64,000 nt of DNA from Gluconacetobacter entanii (GCF_003206495.1 NZ_NKUF01000009.1:35725-99724), one strand, 5' to 3'. Positions 27,107-36,070 are shown, counted from the stretch's first letter. Notes: generated by a model from the sequence alone, not told the origin. Program-made: numbers and translations.

Positions 27107-27186
27107 AAAAGTTTTTGGGTGCCGCCTTTTTCCAAAAAGGCGGCGTCTTTCGAAGCTTTTTGAAAAAAGCTTCACCAAAAACTTTT
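27107..27186 (+). repeat. Dispersed three-arm structured repeat, copy 2 (best-paired copy)
   Basis: 80 bp between convergent lpd and the diguanylate cyclase gene. Outer arms aaaagtttttgg / ccaaaaactttt, first inner arm gccgccttttt/aaaaaggcggc (perfect, 2-base loop), second inner arm gaagcttttt/aaaaaagcttc. The three arms meet in a cloverleaf-like junction. This copy is the closest to a consensus. Confidence 0.9.
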
Positions 27187-27219
27187 ATTTCTTATATCCA
27201 TCAGTTTGTCCGGGAGGGG

Positions 27220-28947
27220 TCAGCCCAGATCATGCTCCCATGCATGTTCGCGGGTGATCTTCACCAGATCGGTGGCGGATACCGCGCGTGAGATGAAGAA
27301 GCCCTGGATATAATCCACGCCCAACTGGGTTGCGATGTCGAACTGCTTGCGTGTCTCCACGCCTTCGACCGTCACTGACAGGCCAAACCCGTGCCCAAGC
27401 CGGATGAGGGCGGCAAGGATGTCGCGATCCTGTTCCCGCGTGTCGATATAGCGCACAAGGCTGCGGTCGATCTTCAGCGATTTCAGCGGCAGGTTCTTCA
27501 GCGTGGACAGCCGCACGCTGCCATGGCCGAAATTGTCCAGCGCAAGGCCGAACCCGTCTTCGGCCAGCGACTTGAGGCGCAACTGGCTCTTTTCCGCGCG
27601 ACGCCCCTGCAGCATATGTTCCGTCACCTCCAGCATGAAGGTGCTGGGATCCATCTTCAGGTGCTTGATCTCGCTGAGCAGGTCCACCTGCTGGTCGAGG
27701 CTGAGCAGGTCGAGATGTGACAGGTTCACCGCCAGGCGCAGGTTCGGCAGGCCCGCCTTCTTCCACATGGCGATATCGTCGTGGAACGACTGCACCAGAT
27801 GGGTCTCCATCTCCTGCGCCAGTCCGGAATCGGCGAATACGTCAGTGAATGCCCCGGCCGACAGCAGTCCACGCTGCGGATGGTGCCAGCGCATCAGGGC
27901 CTCGGCCTGTTCGATCTGCCCGGTGTGGCAGTTCAGGATGGGCTGGTAATAGACCTCGAACTGGTTCTGCTTCACGCCCGCGCTGGCTTCCTTGAGGATC
28001 TTGGCACGTTCCAGCGCGGTCTTGTGCAGGCTGGCGCTGAACATGCGCGCCTGCTTGCCACCGGCCTGCTTTGCGGCATACAGCGCCACGTCGGCGTTCT
28101 TCTGCACGTCTTCGAGCGTATCGGTCGCCGTCAGCGGGGTTGCCCCGATACTGCCGGAGACACGCACGACGGCCGATTCAAGGTCGATCGGCTCCTCAAG
28201 CAGCGTCTGAAGGCGGGTCAGGATGGATTCGAGGGAGTTTTCCTTCAGGCTCTTGTGCAGGATGATCGCGAATTCATCGCCGCCCAGCCGGCTGGTCGCT
28301 TCCTCCGGCCCGACAAGTTCGACAATGCGCCGCCCGATCGTGCGCAGCACGATGTCACCCGCATGATGGCCGTGGATGTCATTGATCTGCTTGAACCCGT
28401 CAAGGTCGAACATCACCAGCACGCGTTCCTCCGCGCTGGAGTGCTTGCACTGTTCCAGCGTGGCGATCAGGCTGGCGTTGAACCCGCCACGGTTCAGCAG
28501 CCCGGTCATCGTGTCGGTCGCGGCCTGGATCTTCAGCCGCTCCTTGGTGTTCATCAGTTCGGTGATCTCGAACCGCGCGGCGACAAAGCCGATGATGTTC
28601 CCGTCCGAACCGTGGTGCGGGATGATCGTGGTCGCCACCCAGTAATGGCTGCCGTCCTTGGTGCGGTTGCAGATGTTCCCGTGCCATGTCCGCCCGGAAT
28701 AGATGGTGCGGTACATGTCACGGAAGAACGCATGCGTATGCACGCCGGAATTGAGGATCCGGTGCGTCTGCCCCAGCAGTTCCGAACGCGCATACTGGCT
28801 GACGTCGCAGAACTTCTGGTTGACATAGGTTATGACGCCATTCCTGTCGGTGACGGCGACAATCAGGACATTATCGACGACATCAGCCCAGAAATCGGCA
28901 TCTTCATGTGTAAGGGCCCTGAGTCGGTCGTCGTGTCTGGCGGACAT
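27220..28947 (-). CDS. PAS-GGDEF-EAL protein, probable diguanylate cyclase with degenerate EAL
   Basis: 575-residue cytoplasmic protein. PAS domain at about residues 15-135 (with HGNICNRTKDGSHYWVATT), GGDEF at about 145-305 with an intact LGGDEF (222-226), and EAL at about 315-570. The EAL domain keeps E349 (EALMRW), the TEH segment, K492 (LKIDRS) and E528 (VEGVET), but the metal-binding DDFGTG is DNFGHG (471-476), so phosphodiesterase activity is doubtful. No RxxD inhibitory site precedes GGDEF. Size and order behind a haem-PAS phosphodiesterase resemble the dgc genes of K. xylinus cdg operons that make c-di-GMP for cellulose synthase (family knowledge). The gap to the upstream partner is 39 bp. 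Confidence 0.88.
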   Translation of the reverse strand: MSARHDDRLRALTHEDADFWADVVDNVLIVAVTDRNGVITYVNQKFCDVSQYARSELLGQTHRILNSGVHTHAFFRDMYRTIYSGRTWHGNICNRTKDGSHYWVATTIIPHHGSDGNIIGFVAARFEITELMNTKERLKIQAATDTMTGLLNRGGFNASLIATLEQCKHSSAEERVLVMFDLDGFKQINDIHGHHAGDIVLRTIGRRIVELVGPEEATSRLGGDEFAIILHKSLKENSLESILTRLQTLLEEPIDLESAVVRVSGSIGATPLTATDTLEDVQKNADVALYAAKQAGGKQARMFSASLHKTALERAKILKEASAGVKQNQFEVYYQPILNCHTGQIEQAEALMRWHHPQRGLLSAGAFTDVFADSGLAQEMETHLVQSFHDDIAMWKKAGLPNLRLAVNLSHLDLLSLDQQVDLLSEIKHLKMDPSTFMLEVTEHMLQGRRAEKSQLRLKSLAEDGFGLALDNFGHGSVRLSTLKNLPLKSLKIDRSLVRYIDTREQDRDILAALIRLGHGFGLSVTVEGVETRKQFDIATQLGVDYIQGFFISRAVSATDLVKITREHAWEHDLG

Positions 28948-28986
28948 ATAAAACCTCGGAACAAAGCGAAACGCTGGAATGGTGCC

Positions 28987-31218
28987 TTAACTTTTAATTC
29001 GATTTGTTTTTTCCGATACCGTCTTTGCCTTGCCCGTCGGGTCGGCCAGGTTCTTGATGGTGCGGCGCTGGCGCACCCACTGCTCCAGATCCTTGGGCGC
29101 CAGCGGCTTGGCGAACAGGTAACCCTGCATCACGTCGCACTTCAGCTCCTCCAGCAGGCGGCGCTGCTGCTCGGTCTCCACGCCTTCGGTCACGACCGTC
29201 ATGCCCAGGCGCGACCCGATGCCGATGACCGCCATGGTCACGGCCTGCGCGTTGGTGTCGTGCTCGAAATCGTTGATGAAGCTGCGGTCGATCTTGATTT
29301 CCGTCAGCGGCAGGCGCGTCAGGCGCGACAGGGAGGAATAGCCCGTGCCGAAATCATCCATCGACAGCCCCGCGCCAAGGTTGCGGATGGCCTGCAGCAC
29401 TTCTTCGGTGTCGCTGCTGCTGTCCATCATGACGCTTTCGGTGATTTCCACCGTCAGGCGGTCGGGCGTCAGCTTGTAATGGTCAAGCAGGTTGGAAATG
29501 TATTCCGGCAGTGCGCGGTTGCGGAAATGCACCGCCGACAGGTTCACGGCCACGGTGGGGACATGGATGCCGTCCTTGTCCCACTGCACCATCTGGCGGC
29601 ACGATTCCTGCAGGGACCAGCGGCCGATGGCCTCGATCTGGCCGGTTTCCTCAGCCACCGCGATGAAGCGGGAGGGAAAGATGTTGCCAAGGTGCGGGTG
29701 ATGCCAGCGCGACAGCGCCTCCACCCCGCACAGTTCGAGCGTATGGGTGCGCACCTGTGGCTGGTAATGCAGGTTCAGCGCCCCGCGCGCCAGCGAATCC
29801 CGCAGCGCGGAGCCGAGCACCAGGCGGTCCTGCGCCACTTGGTTCTTTTCCGAATTGGCGAAGCGGTAGGTGCCGCGCCCGTCGATCTTGGCCTGCCGCA
29901 TCGCCACGTCTGCGTTGCTGAGCAGGGATTCGCTGTCGGGGCCGTTGTCGGGGAAGGTGCTGATGCCGACACTGCACGAGATGGTCAGCGTGTTCTGCCC
30001 GATCTGCATCGGCTTGGCGATGGTCGCGATCAGCATTTCCGCGAACTTGATCGCATCGTCATTGCGGCAGTTGGGCACGGCCACCACGAACTCGTCCCCG
30101 CCGGAACGGCTGACGATGTAATCATCCTTGGCGATGGAACGGATGCGCTGCGCGATCTCGACAAGGAACTGGTCGGCATAGACATGGCCGAGCGCGTCGT
30201 TGATGTCGCGGAAGCGGTCGATGTCGAGCATGAAGATCGCGAAGTGGTGGTTGCCCTCCTGCTTGGCGATCATGCCCTCGAGGACCTTGTGCACCGAAGA
30301 GCGGTTCAGCAGGCCGGTCAGGGAGTCGAAGTTCGACAGGTGTGAAATATGCTGCTTGGTCGCGTTCTGCTCGAACGCCAGCGCGCAGAAGGGGATGCAT
30401 GAATCCACGATGCGCTGCGGCCATGAATTGTGGCGGGCGTCATCGCGCGAATACAGCGCGAAGATGCCCGAGACCTCTCCCGTCTGGGTCTTGACCGGGG
30501 TGGAGAAGCACTGCTGCAGCCCCAGCGAAATCCCCAGCGAGCGGTAGCTGTCCCATACCAGTCGGTTGGCCTGCTTCGGGTCCGCGCGCAGCTTTTCCAT
30601 GGCGGAAGGGGAAAGCTGCACCGTCTCGAGTGCCGCGCGGAAGCGCTTGGGCAGTGTGGGCGAGGACAGCACGCGCAACTGCCCGTCGGGCATGATGAGC
30701 ATCAGGACCGCCACCGCGCCGGGCACGAACCCTTCGACCCGGCGGCACAGAAGGTCGGCCACGTCCTGGATCAGCATGTCACTGGCGAGCGCCTGCAGCA
30801 CGTCGTTCTGCAGGATCAGGATCTTGCGCTGCTGGCTTTCGTTGGTGACGTTCTTCATCACCCCCATGTAGTAGATGCGGCCTTCGCCGGTCAGGACCTT
30901 GGAAAGTGACAGTTCCCCGCAGATATATTCCCCATCCGAGCGGGAGAATTCCACCTCCCGCGAGGTGCCGACGATCTTGCTGACCCCCGTGCGGCGGTTG
31001 GTGTCGATGAAGCTGTCGTGGTCCTGGCGGTGCTGGAGCGGCACGAGTGAACTGACGTTCTTGCCGATCACGTCCTGCCGGGGCAGTCCCCAGAGGTTTT
31101 CGGCGGCCTTGTTGAAAAAGATGACGTTGTTCTTGTCATCAATAATCACTGTCGCATCAATGGCATGCTCAAGTGCCGACAAGAGGACTTCAGCGCTTAG
31201 ATGGGACTTGCTCATCAT
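28987..31218 (-). CDS. Haem-PAS/GAF/GGDEF/EAL c-di-GMP phosphodiesterase (PdeA-like)
   Basis: 743-residue cytoplasmic sensor enzyme. PAS at about residues 8-125, GAF-like domain about 140-285, GGDEF about 290-455 (SGGDEF at 372-377) and EAL about 470-720 with all key motifs: E500 (EALSRW), VNLS, EITES, DDFGTG (621-626), KIDRS and TEGVET. Aligning the PAS with E. coli DosP places H67 (LVPLQHRQDH) on the haem-ligand H77 and R87 on the oxygen-contacting R97, so an oxygen-sensing haem is likely; the distal Met of DosP is Thr. It resembles AxPDEA1 of K. xylinus. The ATG pair at 31218/31215 follows gagg; the earlier ATG at 31284 is less likely. Confidence 0.9.
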   Translation of the reverse strand: MMSKSHLSAEVLLSALEHAIDATVIIDDKNNVIFFNKAAENLWGLPRQDVIGKNVSSLVPLQHRQDHDSFIDTNRRTGVSKIVGTSREVEFSRSDGEYICGELSLSKVLTGEGRIYYMGVMKNVTNESQQRKILILQNDVLQALASDMLIQDVADLLCRRVEGFVPGAVAVLMLIMPDGQLRVLSSPTLPKRFRAALETVQLSPSAMEKLRADPKQANRLVWDSYRSLGISLGLQQCFSTPVKTQTGEVSGIFALYSRDDARHNSWPQRIVDSCIPFCALAFEQNATKQHISHLSNFDSLTGLLNRSSVHKVLEGMIAKQEGNHHFAIFMLDIDRFRDINDALGHVYADQFLVEIAQRIRSIAKDDYIVSRSGGDEFVVAVPNCRNDDAIKFAEMLIATIAKPMQIGQNTLTISCSVGISTFPDNGPDSESLLSNADVAMRQAKIDGRGTYRFANSEKNQVAQDRLVLGSALRDSLARGALNLHYQPQVRTHTLELCGVEALSRWHHPHLGNIFPSRFIAVAEETGQIEAIGRWSLQESCRQMVQWDKDGIHVPTVAVNLSAVHFRNRALPEYISNLLDHYKLTPDRLTVEITESVMMDSSSDTEEVLQAIRNLGAGLSMDDFGTGYSSLSRLTRLPLTEIKIDRSFINDFEHDTNAQAVTMAVIGIGSRLGMTVVTEGVETEQQRRLLEELKCDVMQGYLFAKPLAPKDLEQWVRQRRTIKNLADPTGKAKTVSEKTNRIKS

Positions 31219-31850
31219 CAACCTCAGGGGGAGAAAGGAAAAAGGATCATAGGGCCTGCGGATCTGAAAGTCATGTCTCGCCACCGCGCAGGGGTGCCCA
31301 TGCGATGTCAGGCGTGCCGGTATCCATAATCAAGGCAGGCTGTCTGTTTCAGATATGAAATAAAAACAATGGAAAGATGAGTAATTTTTTCAGAGTAAAG
31401 ATGCATTTATAGTCTATGTTTATGAAATTGGACAATACAGGCTTATTTGTTTCTATCAATTCGTATCGTGATGTGCATAGGGATGTTTTCCGCAAAAAGA
31501 CAAATAAATCTTATGCCCCCTAATTGACATCGGGTGACAGGCCCGCGTCTGCGGTCCCAGCGTAATCAGCAGATGCTAACGAAAGGTTAGGGGCAGGCGC
31601 GATGCGCGTGCGTCAGTGGGTCGGCGGGAACGGCGCGAACGCATGACGCAAACTGTTGATAAATAACGTCTCAAAGGAAGGATATCCTTTGGCGGATTGC
31701 AGGGCGGACCCCTGCGTGCGGCCATCGACATGCGATGACGGCAGGGGGCAGAAAACCGGCCCACACCGGTTCAGGCGTTTCTGATCTGAAAAGTTTTGAA
31801 AGAATGCTGGTTTTTGAAACGGGATGGCGCGCGGAGACTGTAGCGACCGG
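31219..31850. other. Intergenic region between pdeA-like and feo genes
   Basis: 632 bp without a convincing gene. About 31340-31530 is strongly AT-rich and should hold the promoter of the c-di-GMP operon (minus strand). Around 31787-31820 a fragment (aaaagttttgaaag then tggtttttgaaac) looks like a decayed piece of the dispersed repeat. No riboswitch was recognised. Confidence 0.5.
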
Positions 31851-32108
31851 TTATTTCGAACCGGCTTTCTGCTTTTTGTCCGGTGTGCAGGAGGCCCCGG
31901 CGCAGCCACTGCATCCGCCACATCCGCCGCCGGTCCGCGGGGTCGCGCGCCGTGCCGCGATGGTGCGCCAGCGTTCGGGCGCGCCCATGCGCTGCAGCGT
32001 GGCTGCAATCATGCCCCATGCCGACAGGCGCGCGCGCGGGAACAGCCGTCCCGTCCAGTACAGGGCGCATGCCACGACGGCGCATGCCACAAGGATCGAC
32101 TGGATCAT
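31851..32108 (-). CDS. FeoB-associated Cys-rich membrane protein
   Basis: 85-residue protein with one N-terminal membrane helix (about residues 3-20, SILVACAVVACALYW), a basic middle part and a cysteine cluster GGGCGGCSGCAGASC near the C terminus. This design matches the small Cys-rich proteins found after feoB in many proteobacteria, which take the place of FeoC. The cysteines could bind iron or an Fe-S cluster and influence FeoB (inference). It follows feoB by 9 bp on the same strand. Confidence 0.85.
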   Translation of the reverse strand: MIQSILVACAVVACALYWTGRLFPRARLSAWGMIAATLQRMGAPERWRTIAARRATPRTGGGCGGCSGCAGASCTPDKKQKAGSK

Positions 32109-32117
32109 GCCCCGCCC

Positions 32118-33968
32118 TCAGAACAGCAGCGCGAGGCGGTAGGTCAGCAGCGCCATCACATAGGCCAGCGCGAACAGGTAGCCCGCCGTGATGGCGACCA
32201 TGCGCCACGATGCGGTTTCGCGCCGGATGACCGCAAGGGTCGCGACACATTGCGGGGCATAGACATACCATGCCAGCAGCGACAGCGCGGTCGCGACACT
32301 CCAGTGCGCGGGCAGCAGTTGCCCCAGCATCGCCGCCTGGTCCGTATCGGCGCCCGCATCCCCGATGGCATAGACGGTCGCAAGCGCGCCGACCGCGACC
32401 TCGCGCGCCGCCAGGCCGGGGATCAGGGCGACGCAGATCTGCCAGTTGAAGCCCAGCGGCGCGAAGACCGGTAGCATCAGGTGCCCGATCCGCCCCGCAA
32501 GGCTCCAGTCGATGGCGGGGCCGGTGGCCCCTGCGGGCGGCGCGGGGAAGCTGGACAGCGCCCACAGCAGCACCGTGAGCGAGACGATGGTCGTGCCCAC
32601 GCGCATCAGGAAGATCCGCGCGCGTTCCGTCAGCCCCAGCAGCAGGTCACGCGGGTTGGGCAGGCGATAGGCCGGAAGCTCCATCAGCAGCGCCGCCTCC
32701 TGCCCGCGCCCACCACGCCGCGCGATGCGCGCCACCAGCAGGGCGGACAGGATACCCACCGCATACAGCCCGAACAGCACAAGCCCCTGCATGTTCAGGA
32801 ACCCCCACACGGCGCGGTGGGGAATGAACGCCCCGATCAGCAGCGTATAGACCGGCAGCCGCGCCGAACAGGTCATCAGCGGCGCGATCAGGATGGTCAC
32901 CAGCCGGTCGCGCGGGTTCTGGATGGTGCGCGTCGCCATGATGCCAGGCACCGCGCAGGCGAAGCTCGACAGCAGGGGAATGAAGGAACGCCCGCTCAGC
33001 CCCGCAAGCGACATGACCGGGTCAAGCAGGAAGGCCGCGCGGGGCAGGTAGCCCGATTCCTCCAGCACGAGGATCCACAGGAACAGGATCAGGATCTGCG
33101 GCAGGAAGGTCACGACGCTGCCCGCGCCCGCGATGACGCCATTGACCAGCAGGCTGCGCAATGCGCCTTCGGGCAGCAGGTGGCCCACCTGTTCGCCGAT
33201 CCAGCCCATGCCCGCGTCGATCCCGTCCATCAGTGGCTGCGCCCAGGCAAAGACCGCCTGGAACATCACGAACAGCAGCACCGCAAGGATCAGCGGCCCC
33301 CACACCGGATGCAGCACCCAGCGGTCAAGCCGCTCCTCCAGTTCGCTGGAGACCGGATGCGCGCGGGTGACGCAGTCGGCCAGGATACGCCGCACGACGG
33401 CATGCAGGTCCGTATCCGTGGGCAGGGGCACGGGCGGCGGCGGCAGTGGCGCGTCAAGCTGCGCCAGCAGGTCGCGCGCGCCATCGCGGCGGATCCCCAC
33501 GGTGGCGACCACCGGCACGCCCAGTTCGGCGGCAAGGCGGGGCAGGTCGATTTCCATGCCCTTGCGCCGCGCCGCGTCGATCATGTTGAGCGCCAGCACC
33601 ATGGGACGGCCAAGCTGGCGCATTTCCAGCACGAAGCGCAGGTGCAGGCGCAGGTTCGTCGCGTCGGCCACGCACACCAGCAGGTCGGGCGCGGCCTCCC
33701 CGCGATAGGTCCCGGCGCAGATGTCGCGTGTCACCGCCTCGTCCGGGCTTGTGGCGACAAGGCTGTAGGCGCCGGGCAGGTCCAGCACCCGGATGTCGTG
33801 CCCCTGCGGCGTGGTGAAGCGGCCTTCCTTGCGCTCCACCGTGGCGCCGGCATAGTTGGCGACCTTCTGCCGGCTGCCGGTCAGCAGGTTGAACAGCGCC
33901 GTCTTGCCGCAGTTCGGGTTGCCCACCAGCGCGATGCGCAGGGTGCGGGCCGGGGTGATCATGTTCAT
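32118..33968 (-). CDS. feoB: Ferrous iron transport protein B
   Basis: 616-residue inner-membrane Fe(II) transporter with an N-terminal G domain: G1 VGNPNCGKTALFN (about 14-26), G3 DLPGAYS and G4 LNMID. A guanine-dissociation-inhibitor-like helical region follows, then about eight membrane helices with the gate motif PLLSSFACAVPGIMATR and the second gate LTVLLWALSSFP. The start ATG overlaps the feoA stop (ATGA, 33965-33968). Expected to be induced under iron limitation through the Fur-type regulator (inference). Confidence 0.95.
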   Translation of the reverse strand: MNMITPARTLRIALVGNPNCGKTALFNLLTGSRQKVANYAGATVERKEGRFTTPQGHDIRVLDLPGAYSLVATSPDEAVTRDICAGTYRGEAAPDLLVCVADATNLRLHLRFVLEMRQLGRPMVLALNMIDAARRKGMEIDLPRLAAELGVPVVATVGIRRDGARDLLAQLDAPLPPPPVPLPTDTDLHAVVRRILADCVTRAHPVSSELEERLDRWVLHPVWGPLILAVLLFVMFQAVFAWAQPLMDGIDAGMGWIGEQVGHLLPEGALRSLLVNGVIAGAGSVVTFLPQILILFLWILVLEESGYLPRAAFLLDPVMSLAGLSGRSFIPLLSSFACAVPGIMATRTIQNPRDRLVTILIAPLMTCSARLPVYTLLIGAFIPHRAVWGFLNMQGLVLFGLYAVGILSALLVARIARRGGRGQEAALLMELPAYRLPNPRDLLLGLTERARIFLMRVGTTIVSLTVLLWALSSFPAPPAGATGPAIDWSLAGRIGHLMLPVFAPLGFNWQICVALIPGLAAREVAVGALATVYAIGDAGADTDQAAMLGQLLPAHWSVATALSLLAWYVYAPQCVATLAVIRRETASWRMVAITAGYLFALAYVMALLTYRLALLF

Positions 33969-34225
33969 GGGTGTGACCCGGGCTGTTGGCCGGGGACGTG
34001 GACGATCACGCGCGCGGCCTCGTCACGTCGCAGGGCAAAGCGGGTGAAGCCGATGCTGACCGCGATCGGGTCGCCGCCCATGGGCGCGGTGGCCACGACG
34101 CGCACGGGTTCGTCCGGGACGAAGCCGAGTTCGCGCAGGCGGCCCGCCACCGGGTCGGGGTGACTGGCGTCTTCCACCCGATCAATGATGGCCTCCATCC
34201 CGCGTGGAAGTTCATTCAGTCGCAT
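33965..34225 (-). CDS. feoA: Ferrous iron transport protein A
   Basis: 86-residue SH3-like protein needed for FeoB-dependent Fe(II) uptake. Conserved features are the central RLRELGFVPDEPVRVVATAPMGGDPIAV type region and the C-terminal FALRRDEAARVIV. The ATG at 34225 begins the conserved start MRLNELPRG; an earlier ATG at 34312 is not supported. First gene of feoA-feoB-Cys-rich. An imperfect palindrome lies just upstream of the start. Confidence 0.93.
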   Translation of the reverse strand: MRLNELPRGMEAIIDRVEDASHPDPVAGRLRELGFVPDEPVRVVATAPMGGDPIAVSIGFTRFALRRDEAARVIVHVPGQQPGSHP

Positions 34226-34682
34226 CTGTATCTCGCACACATACCCATATGGTATGGCGCGCCCAAAATGAAACAGGCCGGCCCGGGACCTGACAGGTTG
34301 CAAAGGGGCCATCCAGCAGTCCCGCCCGGGTCATGGCCCCGCGGATCGTCCAGTGGGCGATCCCGATGGCTGTGACCGGCGGGCATCCCTGCGCACCAGT
34401 CGCCGCAGGCAGCCGGCGCGCTGGCGCAGCGTTATGCGCCGGGAACGGGGTTTTTGAAACAGCCTCTAAGAATTAATCTTAATTTTTGGCACCAGCCTTG
34501 TCCATCGGCTTCCGGGCCTGTTGTAAGGGACCGCCCGCGCAACATCCCGAAAACCGGCAACGGGTTTTTGGGGAAGCGTTCTGAAAAAGCTTCGAAGGAC
34601 GCCAGATTTTTGAAAGGAACTGGCCTCATGAAACGCCTGTCCCCCGGACACTCACGTCGCACTGGGAACCGTGTTTCGCACC
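34226..34682. other. Intergenic region feoA-cobB with decayed repeat
   Basis: 457 bp lying upstream of feoA and downstream of cobB. About 34447-34467 carries ggggtttttgaaacagcctc, a phrase also found at 917-935. About 34553-34625 carries ggaagcgttctgaaaaagct and ccagatttttgaaaggaact, which look like a decayed copy of the dispersed repeat. No gene is supported. Confidence 0.5.
34241..34255 (-). promoter_or_regulatory. Imperfect palindrome upstream of feoA
   Basis: atacccatatggtat is a palindrome (atacc / ggtat around catat) with one extra base, located 16-30 bp upstream of the feoA start. Position suits an operator for an iron regulator or a promoter element. It does not match the classical Fur box closely. 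Confidence 0.3.
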
Positions 34683-36008
34683 TCAGCCATGCCGTGCCAG
34701 CACATGAAAGAACGTGCCGCTGACATTGCCGCGCATCCCCCCCGCCATGCCCCGGTCCTCCCCATTGCCATCGCGCAGATCCACCAGCGGCGTGTCGGTG
34801 CCGGGGGTGGTGATGGTGGCATAGTGGAATTCGTGCCCGCGCAGGTGCGTGCCCGCAGGCCCCAGCGCGCAGTCATGGCGCAGTCGTGCCGCGCGGTAGC
34901 CAAGGTTCATCCGCCGCCGCGCGAACGAGGTTTCATGGTCCAGCAGCCCCACCATGGCATGTGTCCGCCCGTCGCGGTCGGTCAGGCTGGCCCCCAGCGT
35001 CATGAACCCGCCGCATTCGCCATGCACCCGCCGCGTGCGGGCGAAATGGCGCAGCCCGGCGTGAAAGCGCGTGGCGGCGTACAGGCGCGCGGCATGCAGT
35101 TCGGGATATCCCCCCGGCAGCCAGCAGGCGTCGCATTCCCCGTCCGGGGCCTCGTCCGCCAACGGGGAGAAGAAGCGGATCTCCGCCCCCATTTCGCGCC
35201 ATCCCATGACCATGTGCGCATAGAGGAAGGAAAAGGCGGCGTCGTTGGCCACCGCGATCCGCTGTCCCGGCGGTGGCAGGGCGATGGCGGGCGTTGCCGG
35301 TCGCCGATACCGGCCCGCCGCCAGCGCCAGCAGCGCGTCAAGGTCGAGGTCGCGTTCCGCCTGCGCGCCCAGTTGCGCCAGCAGGGCCGCAAGCCCGTCA
35401 TGTTCACGCGCCTGCACCAGGCCCAGGTGGCGTTCGGGCATGCGCAGGTCGGGATTGCGCATGAACGCGCCCAGCACCGGCAGGCCGATGGCCTCGATCG
35501 CGCGGGTCGCCATGGCGCGGTGGCGTGGGGAGCCCACACGGTTGAGGATCACCCCCGCCACGCGCACGCCGGGGTCCAGCCGTGCAAAGCCCAGCGCGGT
35601 CGCCGCCGCCGACTGCCCCTGTCCCGATACGTCGAGGACAAGGACGACCGGCAGGTCGAAACGCGCCGCGATGTCCGACGGCGCGCCGCGTGCGCCATCG
35701 GGTGTGTCCAGCCCGTCGAACAGGCCCATCGACGCCTCCACCACCACCACGTCCGCTGCGTGCCGGGCGCGCGCCATCACCGTGTCGAGCAGGGCGGGCG
35801 GCATGGTCCAGCTATCGAGGTTGAGGCCGGGGCGGCCGGTTGCGGCCTCATGAAAGGCGGGGTCGATGTAATCCGGCCCGGTCTTGGCCCCGTCCACCCT
35901 TACGCCACGCGCGCGCAGGGCGGCCATGATCGCCAGTGTCAGCGTGGTCTTCCCCCCGCCCGAACGGGGGGCCGCGATCATCAGTCCCCGTGCCATCACG
36001 CCTGCCAT
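34683..36008 (-). CDS. cobB: Hydrogenobyrinic/cobyrinic acid a,c-diamide synthase
   Basis: 441-residue ATP- and glutamine-dependent amidase acting on carboxyls a and c of the corrin ring. The N-terminal P-loop domain begins MIAAPRSGGGKTTLTLAIMAALR, with the substrate-binding KTGPDYIDPAFH. The C-terminal class I glutaminase domain shows the catalytic cysteine in HGECGGFMTLG (about residues 325-335) and the histidine segment LRGHEFHYA. The ATG at 36008 follows tagggac; a second ATG at 35996 is possible. Divergent from cbiD, with 62 bp between. Confidence 0.95.
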   Translation of the reverse strand: MAGVMARGLMIAAPRSGGGKTTLTLAIMAALRARGVRVDGAKTGPDYIDPAFHEAATGRPGLNLDSWTMPPALLDTVMARARHAADVVVVEASMGLFDGLDTPDGARGAPSDIAARFDLPVVLVLDVSGQGQSAAATALGFARLDPGVRVAGVILNRVGSPRHRAMATRAIEAIGLPVLGAFMRNPDLRMPERHLGLVQAREHDGLAALLAQLGAQAERDLDLDALLALAAGRYRRPATPAIALPPPGQRIAVANDAAFSFLYAHMVMGWREMGAEIRFFSPLADEAPDGECDACWLPGGYPELHAARLYAATRFHAGLRHFARTRRVHGECGGFMTLGASLTDRDGRTHAMVGLLDHETSFARRRMNLGYRAARLRHDCALGPAGTHLRGHEFHYATITTPGTDTPLVDLRDGNGEDRGMAGGMRGNVSGTFFHVLARHG

Positions 36009-36070
36009 CGTGTGTCCCTACCTGCTACATGCTGTTCCATCATGGTCCCCGCCCATACTGGAACGCCGCG

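Noticed and set aside
25078..27135. 685-codon minus-strand frame opposite lpd
   Set aside because: Antisense shadow of lpd and the end of sucB; Arg/His-rich with no domain.
27781..30345. 854-codon plus-strand frame opposite the two c-di-GMP genes
   Set aside because: It spans two genes and their gap antisense, with His/Gln/Arg-rich composition and no motif. The GGDEF and EAL motifs on the minus strand are unambiguous.
31771..32565. 264-codon minus-strand frame running through the Cys-rich gene and the end of feoB
   Set aside because: Out-of-frame overlap with two recognised genes; no domain.
32481..34163. 560-codon plus-strand frame opposite feoB/feoA
   Set aside because: Rich in Gln/Arg/His/Asp repeats typical of reversed hydrophobic coding sequence; feoB motifs on the other strand are clear.
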